From Apostichopus japonicus (lineage: Eukaryota; Echinodermata; Holothuroidea; Aspidochirotida; Stichopodidae): 64,000 nt of DNA. Of this stretch, positions 1 through 9,520 are shown in pieces (the first letter of the stretch is position 1; every line of letters begins with the position of its first letter). The stretch covers positions 21,811,917 to 21,875,916 of the forward strand of contig NC_092571.1 of assembly GCF_037975245.1 (NCBI RefSeq), written 5' to 3'. A program made the translations under genes and the position numbers. Under the pieces are notes generated by a model that was not told the origin of the DNA, did no database searches, and worked only from the letters and a program-made list of their open reading frames with translations.

Positions 1-470
1 CTTGTGAAAATGTTTCATAGTGAAAATAAAACAATGTCATGTAACTCATTAATTATTAAAGGGGTGGCAGAGCTGCTTTTCTTGCTTAAATTGATCAAAG
101 AATATGTCCATGTGCTCATACATAGAGCATCTGTATGTCTTTATTTCACATAGGAAGACTGTTCTCTCTGGGTATTGAAACATTTTGGAATATAAATTCT
201 ACATTTTTGAGTCCTTAAAAGATCTTAATTCTTTTGATTGCCTTGTTGCTAAAGTAATGGTCAAGGCAACGTTTCCTGAATCTGCATAGCTCATGTCGCG
301 GAGCGGTTGAAAACTATTAATATACAACAACCAGTTAAAACAACAGTATCAGGCAGTATTTTAGCACCCTCCGTTCCATTTTTGAAGAAAAAATTACGAT
401 TAAAACATTGAACACTTCTATCGCTTAGCATACAATTTCCGAGGAAACAACACCGTGAAACTGGAGAACA
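1..470. other. No gene seen
   Basis: AT-rich sequence with no recognisable exon, RNA or repeat boundary. The last part (about 410-470) leads into a segment that is repeated at about 3060-3245. Confidence 0.5.
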
Positions 471-474
471 TTTA

Positions 475-655
475 TGAATAAGAATGGTTTGATTTGACTG
501 CTTTGAAATAACGTATGACTGGCAAGATGAGTCGAGCGCTCTCTATCGGCCTCGTTTTTGGTCAGTTTGCAACTTCAGAGGAACAATAGAAACCCGAAAA
601 AACTTTTAAAACGAACAAAGGATTCACAAACCTTTGTTCTGCCTAAAAGATAAGC
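475..655. repeat. Dispersed repeat, copy 1
   Basis: This segment is closely similar in the same orientation to 3060-3245. Shared stretches include 'tttgatttgactgctttgaa', 'cagtttgcaacttcagagga' and 'aacctttgttc'. Copy 2 forms the centre of a foldback structure, whereas copy 1 stands alone next to a LINE fragment. No coding potential is convincing. It is probably part of a non-autonomous element whose arms were lost here. Confidence 0.65.
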
Positions 656-782
656 AGAATGAAAATAAAATAAAACTGTTAGCAAACTGCTTATCCACTA
701 GAGAGCCTGTGCAATAGAATGTGTAAAAGTTTCGATCCTAGCAGGATCTTCTTCAGAGGCTAAGAAAATAAGATAAGCAGAA

Positions 783-2145
783 AGTTTGGTTTATTGTAGA
801 TTTGTGTGCGCGGAATTAGCCCGATTGATACGGGAAAGGTGATTAATTTGCTCTAGGTGGGGTATGGTGCGGTTATCTATAATTCTTTCGAAAATCTTAC
901 CTAAGGCTGGGAGGAGACTAACTGGTCGATAGTTTTGAATTTTGGTGCGGTCTTTACTTAGTTTCGGTATTAAAATCTTTTTGGCGGATTTCCATGGGGT
1001 TGGGAAATAACCCAGTGTAAGGAGTTCGTTAAATAGTGGGAAAATATGAGAGTTAATGAATATCGGAGGGGAGTTTTTAGGCATTTGGTCATTTATGTTG
1101 TCAGGACCAGTGGAGGATGCATGTTTTAGTGGCACTATACCAATTGTTTATATCTATTTTATTGAGCAGAGGGATGTTTTTGTTGAGACATCCTAATGGG
1201 TTGGTGTTAAAGCTGGTTGCATTACTGATAATTGTACGGTCTATTTCGTGTTTACAGCTGATATCGTATGGGGGCCATCGTAGATATTGAATATACTTTT
1301 AAAGTACGATTCAATTAGCTTTATTTGGTCTTGAGTTTTTGTGATGAGGTTACCTACGTTATCTCTAAGGCCTTGGTCTGTTTTACCTGTGTTTGGTGTT
1401 GTAATGGGGTTAATAATTTTTTTTTTTTAAAGTTTCCAAAAGTGTTTCGGGTTTTTATCATTAATGATGAAATCGCAGTTGTTTTGGACGCGGTTGTTCA
1501 TCCGCCAATATTTGTCTGTTTATTGCTATTTAAGTTGGTTAATTTGGGTTTTTAGAGTTGGGTCTCGGGAGATGATATAAGTTCTACGTAGGCGACGTCT
1601 GAGTTTCATAAGTGTAAGAATATTCTTATTTAGTTTTCGTTTTCTGTTTTGTTTTTAAGGGACAGTGTCTTTTGAAAGTATAGAAAATATGATGGGCAAC
1701 GCTGTCACAGTAATTGTCGATGTAATTTAGCTCGTTGTTTTGGTTGTTGTATTTTGGGAGTCTGTTTTATTGTAGTTATACGTCAATTCGTTTTTTGGTA
1801 CGCAGTTGAGGTTTATGTCTAGCTCAAAAACGAGTGGAAAATGGTCACTGATTTAGTCATCTTCTAGGATTTGTATCGAATGTGTTTTAGTTGCGAGGTG
1901 ATTTGAGGTTATATGGGTAGTCAAGTAGTTCTGTAATATTGTTTATTGGGTTCATCCTAGGTTTGGTATTTTGGTTAATTATCGTTAAGTTGTATTTATC
2001 ACATATTTCTAAGAGAGACTTGCCTTTTTCAGAAAAAAATAATGTGGTGGGCATTTACTAGGAGTTTTTTTATTTTTTATTAGAACATTTTTTTTATTAT
2101 ATCGGTGGATATGGGCTCATTTGGGGGACTATAATCATACCACGA
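783..2145 (-). mobile_element. Jockey-like LINE fragment (copy A)
   Basis: Minus-strand, 5'- and 3'-truncated piece of a non-LTR retrotransposon. The frame at 791-1135 reads the N-terminal part of a reverse transcriptase, with 'NYRPVSLLPALGKIFERI' and the 'PWKSAKKILIPK' block typical of Jockey-type RTs. The rest, up to about 2145, is a frameshifted endonuclease-to-RT linker that matches copy B at 12725-14000 almost base for base. It breaks off at 783, in the middle of the RT. The element is dead: it has many stops and frameshifts and no catalytic RT block. Clade assignment comes from the RT motifs and the gag of copy B. Confidence 0.8.
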
Positions 2146-2244
2146 AAGTGTCCATTAGCTATAGGTTGCATTGAGGGTGTGTTATTCTTGCGTCAAATGG
2201 CGTACCATGGAAGGGGGAGGGGGGGGGTTGGGTGGTCTATCTGG

Positions 2245-2616
2245 CAGTGGCGGAGCGTCCATACAGTCAGGGGGCGGATGCCCCCCTGACGGACTCAAAT
2301 GGATTGCTGGCGCCCTTTTCAGCTTTATACCACTTTTTATTTATATGCGATTATTGACGTTTTTAATGCGCTCTCATCTACCTCTTGACATTTGTCACAT
2401 TTTTTTTTTTGGCGATGACACCTATTTATTCTTCATTTATCTGCATATTAGCAAGGCCCGGAAAGGGTCATTTCCGGCGATCTAGGGAGCATCTTTATTC
2501 AAAAATTTCTCTACGCTCCGCGCCAACCCGTGGTGGCGCTCCACTTAGATAGTGTCGAAAGCGCCCCTACAGACCATCCTCGCCCCCCTCGACCAATACC
2601 CCTAGCTCCGATACTG
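2245..2616. mobile_element. Short TIR element, hAT-like MITE
   Basis: The left end reads CAGTGGCGGAGC and the right end is the inverse of CAGTATCGGAGC, so 10 of 12 terminal bases pair. The interior carries a run of G/C palindromes (about 2265-2300) and the block 'GGTGGCGCTCCACTTAGATAGT', which recurs almost identically at 28453-28475 inside another TIR element. CAG-starting short inverted ends are typical of hAT-type elements. No 8-bp target duplication could be read, so the superfamily is tentative. Confidence 0.5.
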
Positions 2617-2837
2617 CAGAAGACCCGATAGAAATACGTATTCTTTATAAGTGCACAATTTTGAAAAACCCCTCTTTTCAGCCCCCTCTCATGTCCTCTC
2701 TGAAACACCCATCAACATTGAAATAAGACGTGGAGTAGAAGACACCCTTGTCTTTGTTATACACAAATTTCGTGTAATTATCTGACCGGGAAAGTCTTGT
2801 TGTTTATAGGCCTATGATTTCTACAGTTTTTCATAAA

Positions 2838-3412
2838 TCATATATCAGGTTTTTTTGCCCCCCCCCCACCCGCACGCCCCCACACAACACCCAATTCCAA
2901 AATAAACTTCAGATTCGTAATCAGCGTGTCGCGAACTACCAGAAAAGATACACATTGATCGCCTTTGCGACAAAAAGTTTTTTCACCTAAAAAAACCGTA
3001 AGGGGTACGTACCTCTTGCAGTTTTTTGCCAAAATTGACCCAATTATTCATGAATGTCAAGATAAAACTCAAGATGACAAACAAAGGTTTGATTTGACTG
3101 CTTTGAAATCACGTATCACTGGCAAGATGCGTCGAGCACCCTCTTATGACACTTATTTCGCTCAGTTTGCAACTTCAGAGGAACAATAGAAAACCGAAAA
3201 ACTTTTAGGGACAACAAAAGGTTTTATAACCTTTGTTCGTCGTAAAAGTTTTTCGGTCTTACTTTTCTTTGAGGTGAAAAAAAAAATTGTCGCAAAAGCG
3301 ATAAATGTGTATCTTTTCTGGTAGTTCGCGACATGCTGATTACGAATCTGAAGTTTATTTTGGAATTAGGTGCTGTGTTGGGCGTGGGGGCAAAAAACCT
3401 GATTTGCAGTTT
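2838..3412. repeat. Foldback element with long inverted arms
   Basis: The arm at about 2845-3030 is the inverse complement of 3235-3410. For example, 'aaaataaacttcagattcgt' near 2900 matches inverted 'acgaatctgaagtttatttt' near 3345, and a C-rich run pairs with a G-rich run. The centre (3060-3245) is the dispersed repeat also found at 475-655. Open frames on both strands here only reflect the palindrome. Confidence 0.75.
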
Positions 3413-3419
3413 TGCCAAA

Positions 3420-4060
3420 ACTGACCAAAAATCGATCCACAATCGATTTCGCCCAAATGGCGTAACAGGGGGTAACCGATGCTCAGGAGCCCAAATTTGC
3501 AACTCCCAGGTCCATATCTGCTTCCGTGCGGGAGGTACGTGGTCCCAAAGGAATCTGCATAGCCCTCCAAAAGATTTTATTGATAAGATCCAAAGTACTA
3601 TTTTTGATTTATTTCGAACGGGAAAACTGATAAAGTAAGGAAAATTACTATGTATAACCCCATTGAAAAGGGGGGTTTAAAAAAATGTATGTTCACAGCT
3701 TTGTTGGTGCTCTCAAAACCTATTGGGCCAAGCGTTATTGTAATAATGCCAACACGGGGTATTGGAAGCTCTTTTATTTCATTCCTCTCTGTCGCCGTCC
3801 GGTAAAGAGTTGCTTTTTAATTATAATTTTCATGACCAGGATATTTCCTGTATTTAAAAATACCTTCATTGGACAAATTTGTATGGTTTTGAGTAAGCTT
3901 AGCTACCTTTAAGAAACCATCGGAAATTGGGTGTGAAAATCCCTAATAATTTTATTAGAATTGATAATACCATTGTTTATGACAAAAAGCTTTTACGACG
4001 CCGGTTTACTGTTTGTTAGGGATATGTTTTTGCTAGATGGGAAGCAATTGTCCAAATATT
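3420..4060. other. No gene seen
   Basis: Unique AT-rich sequence downstream of the foldback element. Short open frames show no recognisable protein. It may include 3' untranslated sequence of the LINE stub that follows. Confidence 0.4.
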
Positions 4061-4064
4061 GCTT

Positions 4065-4170
4065 TTCTGACCAGTCTTCTACATTGTTAAGCTATTGTAT
4101 GCTTTATAGAAGACTTCCTTTCACATTGTATATTTGCACGTGAAAAAACAAAATAAATCAAATCAAATAA
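4065..4170 (+). mobile_element. 3' end of CR1-group LINE
   Basis: The stretch 'ttgttaagctattgtatgct...gaagacttcctttcacattgtatatttgcacgtga', followed by an 'aaatcaaatcaaat' tail, matches the 3' end of the full LINE at 46525-46610 with the same tail. It also matches the inverted 3' end at 62430-62500. It is a severely 5'-truncated insertion of that family. Confidence 0.75.
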
Positions 4171-4204
4171 CTAATAATTATTTCTAAACAGTTACGGTGG
4201 TTAG

Positions 4205-5262
4205 TGTTATGTACTTAGAAAGTAAGACAAACTCTCTGTCTAGAATTCAACTCCCAGAGGATGTATTGTTTTGGTATTTCTTTTCCTCATTTTGCAGCTA
4301 AAATATTAGAAAAGCCTATCATTTCTCAATTAACAGATACTGTGGCAAAGTTGTTATGTTGTATAATTTTGCATATTTATTATTGTTTTGTACAATGAAA
4401 TTGTCAATAAACTGAAAAAATGAGACATACTCCTTGTCTTGAATTCAAACACCAGAGGATGCATTTGATTTTCTATTTATTTGCCTTCTAATGTTGTGAA
4501 GATTAAATATTAGAAACGAGTATTCAATCTCAACAGTTCTAGTGGCGCAGTTGGTAGTGCTCTGGACTGGAGAGACAGACAAACTCCATGTCTCCGGTTC
4601 GAACCCCAGACAGAGCATTTTATATTTTGCTCTTTTACTGATTTCATTCTGGACTATGAAGTTTAAATATTAGAAACGAGCATTAATTCTCAGCAGTTCT
4701 AGTGGCGCAGTTGGTAGTGCTCTGGACTGGAGAGACAGACAAACTCCATGTCTCCGGTTCGAACCCCAGACAGAGCATTTTATATTTTTGCTCTTTTACT
4801 GACTCCATTCTGGACTTTGAAGTTTAAATATTAGAAACAAGCATTAATTCTCAACAGTTCTAGTGGCGCAGTTGGTAGTGCTCTGGACTGGAGAGACAGA
4901 CAAACTCAATGTCTCCAGTTCGAACCCCAGACAGAGCATTTTATATTTTTGCTCTTTTACTTATTCCATTCTGGACTTTGAAGTTTAAATATTAGAAACG
5001 AGCATTAATTCTCAACAGTTCTAGTGGCGCAGTTGGTAGTGCTCTGGACTGGAGAGACAGACAAACTCCATGTCTCCGGTTCGAACCCCAGACAGAGCAT
5101 TTTATATTTTTGCTCTTTTACTGATTCTATTCTGGACTCTGAAGTTTAAATATTAGAAACGAGCATTAATTCTCAACAGTTCTAGTGGCGCAGTTGGTAG
5201 TGCTCTGGACTGGAGAGACAGACAAACTCCATGTCTCCGGTTCGATTCCCAGACAGAGCATC
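4205..5262 (+). repeat. Tandem array of tRNA-like Pol III units
   Basis: Five nearly identical 82-nt tRNA-like units begin at 4536, 4696, 4857, 5018 and 5179, so the period is 160-161 bp. Degenerate partial units precede them (about 4205-4330 and 4400-4535). Each unit has a perfect Pol III A box (TGGCGCAGTTGG) and B box (GGTTCGAACCC, or GGTTCGATTCC in copy 5). Copies 1-4 are followed within 2-3 nt by TTTT, a Pol III terminator. A normal cloverleaf does not form: the D stem pairs (GCGC/GTGC), but the T stem and part of the acceptor do not. GCTCTG near the D arm instead pairs with CAGAGC at the 3' end. The best reading is an amplified tRNA-derived or SINE-head sequence rather than working tRNA genes. 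Confidence 0.75.
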
Positions 5263-5365
5263 ATGTCTGCGGTTCATGTCCAGACAGAGCCTTTTACTTT
5301 TCTACCCTCTGGAGGGAGTGGAAGTATAAATATAAGAAACGAAGTTTCTCCAGAGGGAACCGAAA

Positions 5366-5440
5366 TGGTGTAATTGGTTATTCCATCGTTCAGTAAGCGA
5401 TTGGTTTGGATTGCATCGGTTCAAGTCCCAGGTGAGTATT
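5366..5440 (+). repeat. tRNA-like relic
   Basis: A box TGGTGTAATTGG and B box GGTTCAAGTCC are spaced as in a tRNA gene, just downstream of the tandem tRNA-like array. I could not fold a complete cloverleaf. It could be a diverged tRNA gene, pseudogene or SINE head. Confidence 0.45.
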
Positions 5441-5727
5441 TGCAAAAGGAGTTCTGGGATGAGGTGAATCCTGAAGGTGGGCGGCCCCTCCTCCTGACAG
5501 GTGGGTAAGGTGAGTACCAAGGTGAGAGGGGGCGAAGGTGTGGACAAGGTGAGGTCGCCGCCCCCTCTCCCTGACAAGGTAAAGGCGCGGACAAGTGGAG
5601 TTCGCCGCCACCCCTCCCCCCCTGACTAGCTAATCGGTAGTCAGGGGAGGAGTAGTGGAGAAAATGTTTTATAAAAACGACAAGTCCAAACAGCAGCATC
5701 TTTAAATATTTGTAAAGCTTTAGAAAC

Positions 5728-5812
5728 CAGAGGCCCATCTAATGGTCTAGTGGTAAAGACTTTTGCTTTTGCATCTCAAGGTCCCTGGCTTAAACTCAAC
5801 CTCTGCTTTTCC
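5728..5812 (+). repeat. tRNA-like relic (Gln/Gly-type A box)
   Basis: The segment 'TGGTCTAGTGGTAAAGAC' is a standard tRNA D-arm / A box. A weak B box ('GGCTTAAACTC') follows 42 nt later and the unit ends in CTTTT. The damaged B box argues for a pseudogene or SINE-derived copy. Confidence 0.45.
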
Positions 5813-5814
5813 TT

Positions 5815-7350
5815 TTACAATACTCATGTAAAAGGAAGAGAAAAATAAGGAAGAAAAAAGAGTGATACTTTGAAATAACTTCTTTTTTTTAATGACAAAT
5901 CAGTTCATGGACAGGATATACCTTCATCCCTCCCACCACACACAGTTAATACCCTTCAACTACCTGTCCAGAAACAGGTTATCCCTCATCAAATTATTAT
6001 GCAAATACTAATCAAAACATGCAATACATATTTCATAAACATTCTTAGTGATACCTGCATCTACTATTGAGATGGTTGGGTGACAACAGACAGTTATTTT
6101 CTATAATGTTTCTATTATTTATAATATCAGCCTGGAGGGCAGTTATTTAATGATACTAAGCAGTCACATGTACATATGGGATAAGCCTATGGCCTTTTTA
6201 CTTCACACCAGGTGGCTATCCAATTCACACCAGTACATTCTTTTTGGACATTTTTTTTTTAAACATTTGGAAACCATTTCAACATGAGGGGAAAAAGAAT
6301 TGATTTCTCCTAGATAAAAATAATAACCCCATCTTACTTTAGCCAGACAGGGCTTGAATCCATAGGTTTGCTTGACAACAAGTTCCCAACAAAACAAAGG
6401 AGTTGGCCTTCCATGGCTGATTGATTATTCAGTTTACAATACCATGGCACCCCTGCCACCATCAATAAATTTTTCTTTAACTTTCACTTACTAACTAAAC
6501 CTGATTTTGAATTAATTTTAGATAACTTAATTTTTACATTTTTTGCCCTCCAGTTTGAAAAAGGAAACGATACTACCATAGCACAAACAACATATATGTG
6601 GAAAGGTTGCTCCCTTTCATTGCTGTCTCAATCACACACACCCCCCCCCCCCCGCTCCGACTACCACACCCCAAATTATATACACGAAGAGTGCATTATT
6701 GAAAGTTTCTTTAAATATAGCCTTTTCATGCAGTAAACCTGTGCTGCTGCAAACTGAAAATTCAATTCAAAGATTCTCCCTCTTCACTTTCAACAATTTC
6801 ATTTCTCCTTCTCTATCCTTCGCCTCACCACCCCCCCCCCACCCCTGGTCCTTCCAACTATCATCCATAACTCCTGCCAATATCAAATTCAGTCACCTTA
6901 ACATCCCCCCATAAAGTGTCAGTCAGTCAAGCACCGCAATGTTTGTAGACCAAGAAATCAACACCCGAAACCCATTTTTAAAACTTTAAAGCCCCATCAA
7001 ATAAAGATGCTATTTTTTTCTTCTTTTTCTCTAAACAAGATAAACACACAAACACCAAATCCAAAATATATAAAATTCCAATTCCCATTTTGAATATTCT
7101 TCAAATTTTGTTTGCCAAGCCACGTTAAAAAAGTGAGTGTTATTCTTTTTGGCCTTCCCCCATCTTTGTGTTTGCATTGCAACAAGGTGTAGTTTTCTAT
7201 ACTAAAAAAAACAAATGAAATCAAATAAAACTTAAATAAAAGATGATTACAGCACATGCAGGAGAAGAGTGAGAGCCCTCCCAAATACTACCGGCTTATG
7301 TATACAAAAGACCTTTCTTCCGAAATCCTTTTTCCGACATCGTGGCAAAT
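5815..7350. other. 3' flank of SRP68, no gene seen
   Basis: AT-rich, with C-tracts at 6641-6653 and 6831-6841. The part next to 7357 is likely SRP68 3' untranslated sequence. I could not fix a polyadenylation site. No other exon recognised. Confidence 0.4.
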
Positions 7351-7356
7351 CGAGAG

Positions 7357-7655
7357 TTACTTTTCACCCCCGCTCCACCATCCACGCAGGAACCCACCCA
7401 GACCCCCCTGCGGGGACGATTTATTCTGTTCCAGTTTCTCGTCCAAGGAGGGTAACTCTATATGGTTCAGAGCTATGTCAAAGAAGAGCGGTTTGCACGG
7501 TGACGGCTTAAAGTCCAGTGGAAATGTGGTGAAGTTGGGCTTGGCGGCCAGGTCCGGCTGGTTGGCGTTGTACCAGTCAAGCCATTCCGCCAGCGGTCGA
7601 TTGTCCTTCAGACCGAGTTGCGCCATTCCTTTGCTGATGGAAGGTTCATTGGAAT
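7357..7655 (-). CDS. SRP68: SRP68, last exon
   Basis: Terminal coding exon of the 68-kDa subunit of the signal recognition particle. With SRP72 it forms the large heterodimer bound to SRP RNA in the cytosol during co-translational targeting. The reading matches the family's C-terminus: 'LKDNRPLAEWLDWY', then 'PCKPLFFDIALNHIELP' and 'LDEKLEQ', followed by a glycine-rich end and a stop at 7357-7359. I place the start at 7655 after the acceptor 'ttcatttttcag'. The frame stays open for 12 codons further upstream, but that part is intron, because the upstream exon at 8854-8932 joins in phase to give the family motif 'QAAAILD'. The exon is intact and its tail is slightly longer than in vertebrates. 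Confidence 0.88.
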
Positions 7656-8112
7656 CTGAAAAATGAACGCAGAGAGGTTCTTGGTAAGCCATGGTTTTTT
7701 TTCAAAGTATTCTTGGGTGGAGGGTATATTCTATGGGTGAGGATAATCCGGAGGGTGGGGGAAGTCAATTCAATTAACTGTGAGAAACGTCATTGAATTA
7801 GGAACCACCTAAGGCCTATTGTCATCTTTGTAGTAAGTTTGTCACCTTGAGCTACGTTACAGTTCATAAGTAGGGGGGGTATATTCGAGTGGAATTTGGG
7901 ATTCGAATCCCCGAATAGAGAAAGTTTACAAAAACTTGTTAATTTGCAGTCATTTTTTGTTATTGCTGTCACAAACAGAAATGGATACCCACTTTCTATT
8001 ATTTGTAGATGACAGAGACTGGTTCAATCGCAGTCTACAAGGCCAGATAAACTCTTTATATTTTGGCTTTCAATTTCTTTATTCTGACAAATTTCGATAG
8101 TACAAAAAACAG

Positions 8113-8850
8113 CAGTTTTGATCAGGCTTTTGATACTTCCTTGTGATCCCTGGACATCATACATTCAGCTACAAGCAAAAATAACTGTTGTCTGTCCTGT
8201 CCACCACAATAATCCTATTGTAATATTTTCAGACCCTAAGGGCTAATAGGTCTCTTCCCCCCCCCCCCCCCCCCCAAAAAAAAAGTGTGAAAAGGGACAG
8301 TGCTGCTTCCAACCAAATGAATCTTTTCACTCATTGTTTAACCAAAGAGAAAAATTTGGGAAAGAAAACAACAGATTATTAATATAAAGGCCATATTTCT
8401 CTGAATCATTGTCTATGCTCTGATGGAATACATTTGTTCCAGTAGCAGGGTTCAATTCCCAGGTTCCAAATGGACATGGCAGTTTAATCTGCATTTTCCT
8501 GACGATCAGACCCAAAAGAGAACATCGATATGTCTCTCCACCATTATCCCAAAGAAGAAACCTTTCAGAAACTCAAGGGTACTAAAGGGATTTCTTCCTT
8601 TTAAATTAACCAGGGTCCTACACAAAATTAACAGGGTAGTAACATGATGGTCTCTGCCTGATTCCCCCTCCCCCCACCCAATTTCTTTTCTTAATTTGTT
8701 GGTATTCATCCTTTCATATATAGTCCATCTTGCATTTTGCCTTTTGAAAAACAAGAATCCTTAATCTTCATCCAAAGCAGCAAAAAGTTTCTTTCCAAAC
8801 ACAGTAAATTGAATATTATTATTATTATTATAATATTATTATTACGTACA
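8113..8850. other. SRP68 intron with low-complexity tracts
   Basis: Intron sequence between the two SRP68 exons. It holds a C17 tract (about 8259-8276) followed by A7, and an ATT microsatellite at about 8814-8844 lying only a few bases from the splice donor. Confidence 0.5.
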
Positions 8851-8853
8851 TAC

Positions 8854-8932
8854 CTAGAATGGCGGCCGCCTGAGGAGAGTACTTCAAGCTGTTGATATCT
8901 TGTGCAAGAGTGTCCAATTCCTCTACCTCCAC
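8854..8932 (-). CDS. SRP68: SRP68, penultimate exon
   Basis: 79-nt exon reading 'VEVEELDTLAQDINSLKY' followed by 'SPQAAAIL', then one base that completes an Asp codon with the next exon (7655). 'QAAAILD' is a signature of SRP68 just before its final segment. The acceptor is 'aatcaatag|G' and the donor is 'CTAG|gtatgt'. The next exons upstream are not recognisable; the DNA there is filled by LINE and other repeat insertions. Confidence 0.85.
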
Positions 8933-9149
8933 CTATTGATTAAATGAAACCAAAATCTAATCATGATGTCTTCCACATTAAGTTTTTAGGGAGTGTCACT
9001 ACTCGACAAGCCCTATAGGGTTTTTTAGTACACTTCCTTTCACAAGTTTTGTTTCTTATCTCCTTCTATGTCATATGTCATACTTATGTTAAAATAGAAC
9101 AAAAATCAATAAAATGAAATAAATGAAATTAGTTACCTTTTTTTTTAAT

Positions 9150-9510
9150 TCGAGTAAAAGTTTTGTTTTTGTTGTTGTTGATATCAAAACAAAAGGAGTT
9201 TAAACCCTGGTCGACCTGGCGAGAGGTCCTACGGGGGATAATAAGTTTGTTTTTATAGAATAGACATTTTTTTTTTTTTTTCTTGGAGAGGTTGTTTATG
9301 TTCAGTCAGGGAATTGCTGGTAAATGAAGTCTTATATATTTACATAGGACAGGATAGCCATAATCATACCCGAGGTCAGAGTCGAAGAGTCAATTAGGGA
9401 GGGATTTCTAAAGGAGAGGAATTTTTTAAGTACTGAGAATTGTGGAAACGGAGTGGTTTCTATTGTTGGGTAGGGAGTGGTTGTGTTTTCTATTGTTTGG
9501 TAACAATATA
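9150..9510 (-). mobile_element. 3' end of Jockey-like LINE (copy C)
   Basis: The minus-strand frame at 9332-9664 ends with a segment ('TTTPYPTIETTPFPQFSVLK') that matches the C-terminus of LINE copy B near 11745-11840 ('ATTHYPKIKPFLYSQLLLLK'). Downstream lies a short 3' UTR and an (AAC)n-like tail (9170-9180 as ttgttgttg). It is a 5'-truncated copy. The open frame upstream of 9510 runs into the adjacent 15-mer element and is not LINE sequence. Confidence 0.6.
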
Positions 9511-9520
9511 ATCTGTATAT

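Noticed and set aside
4536-5260. Annotation as five functional tRNA genes
   Set aside because: Despite perfect A and B boxes the T stem and acceptor stem do not pair, so tRNA-like repeat is the safer call.
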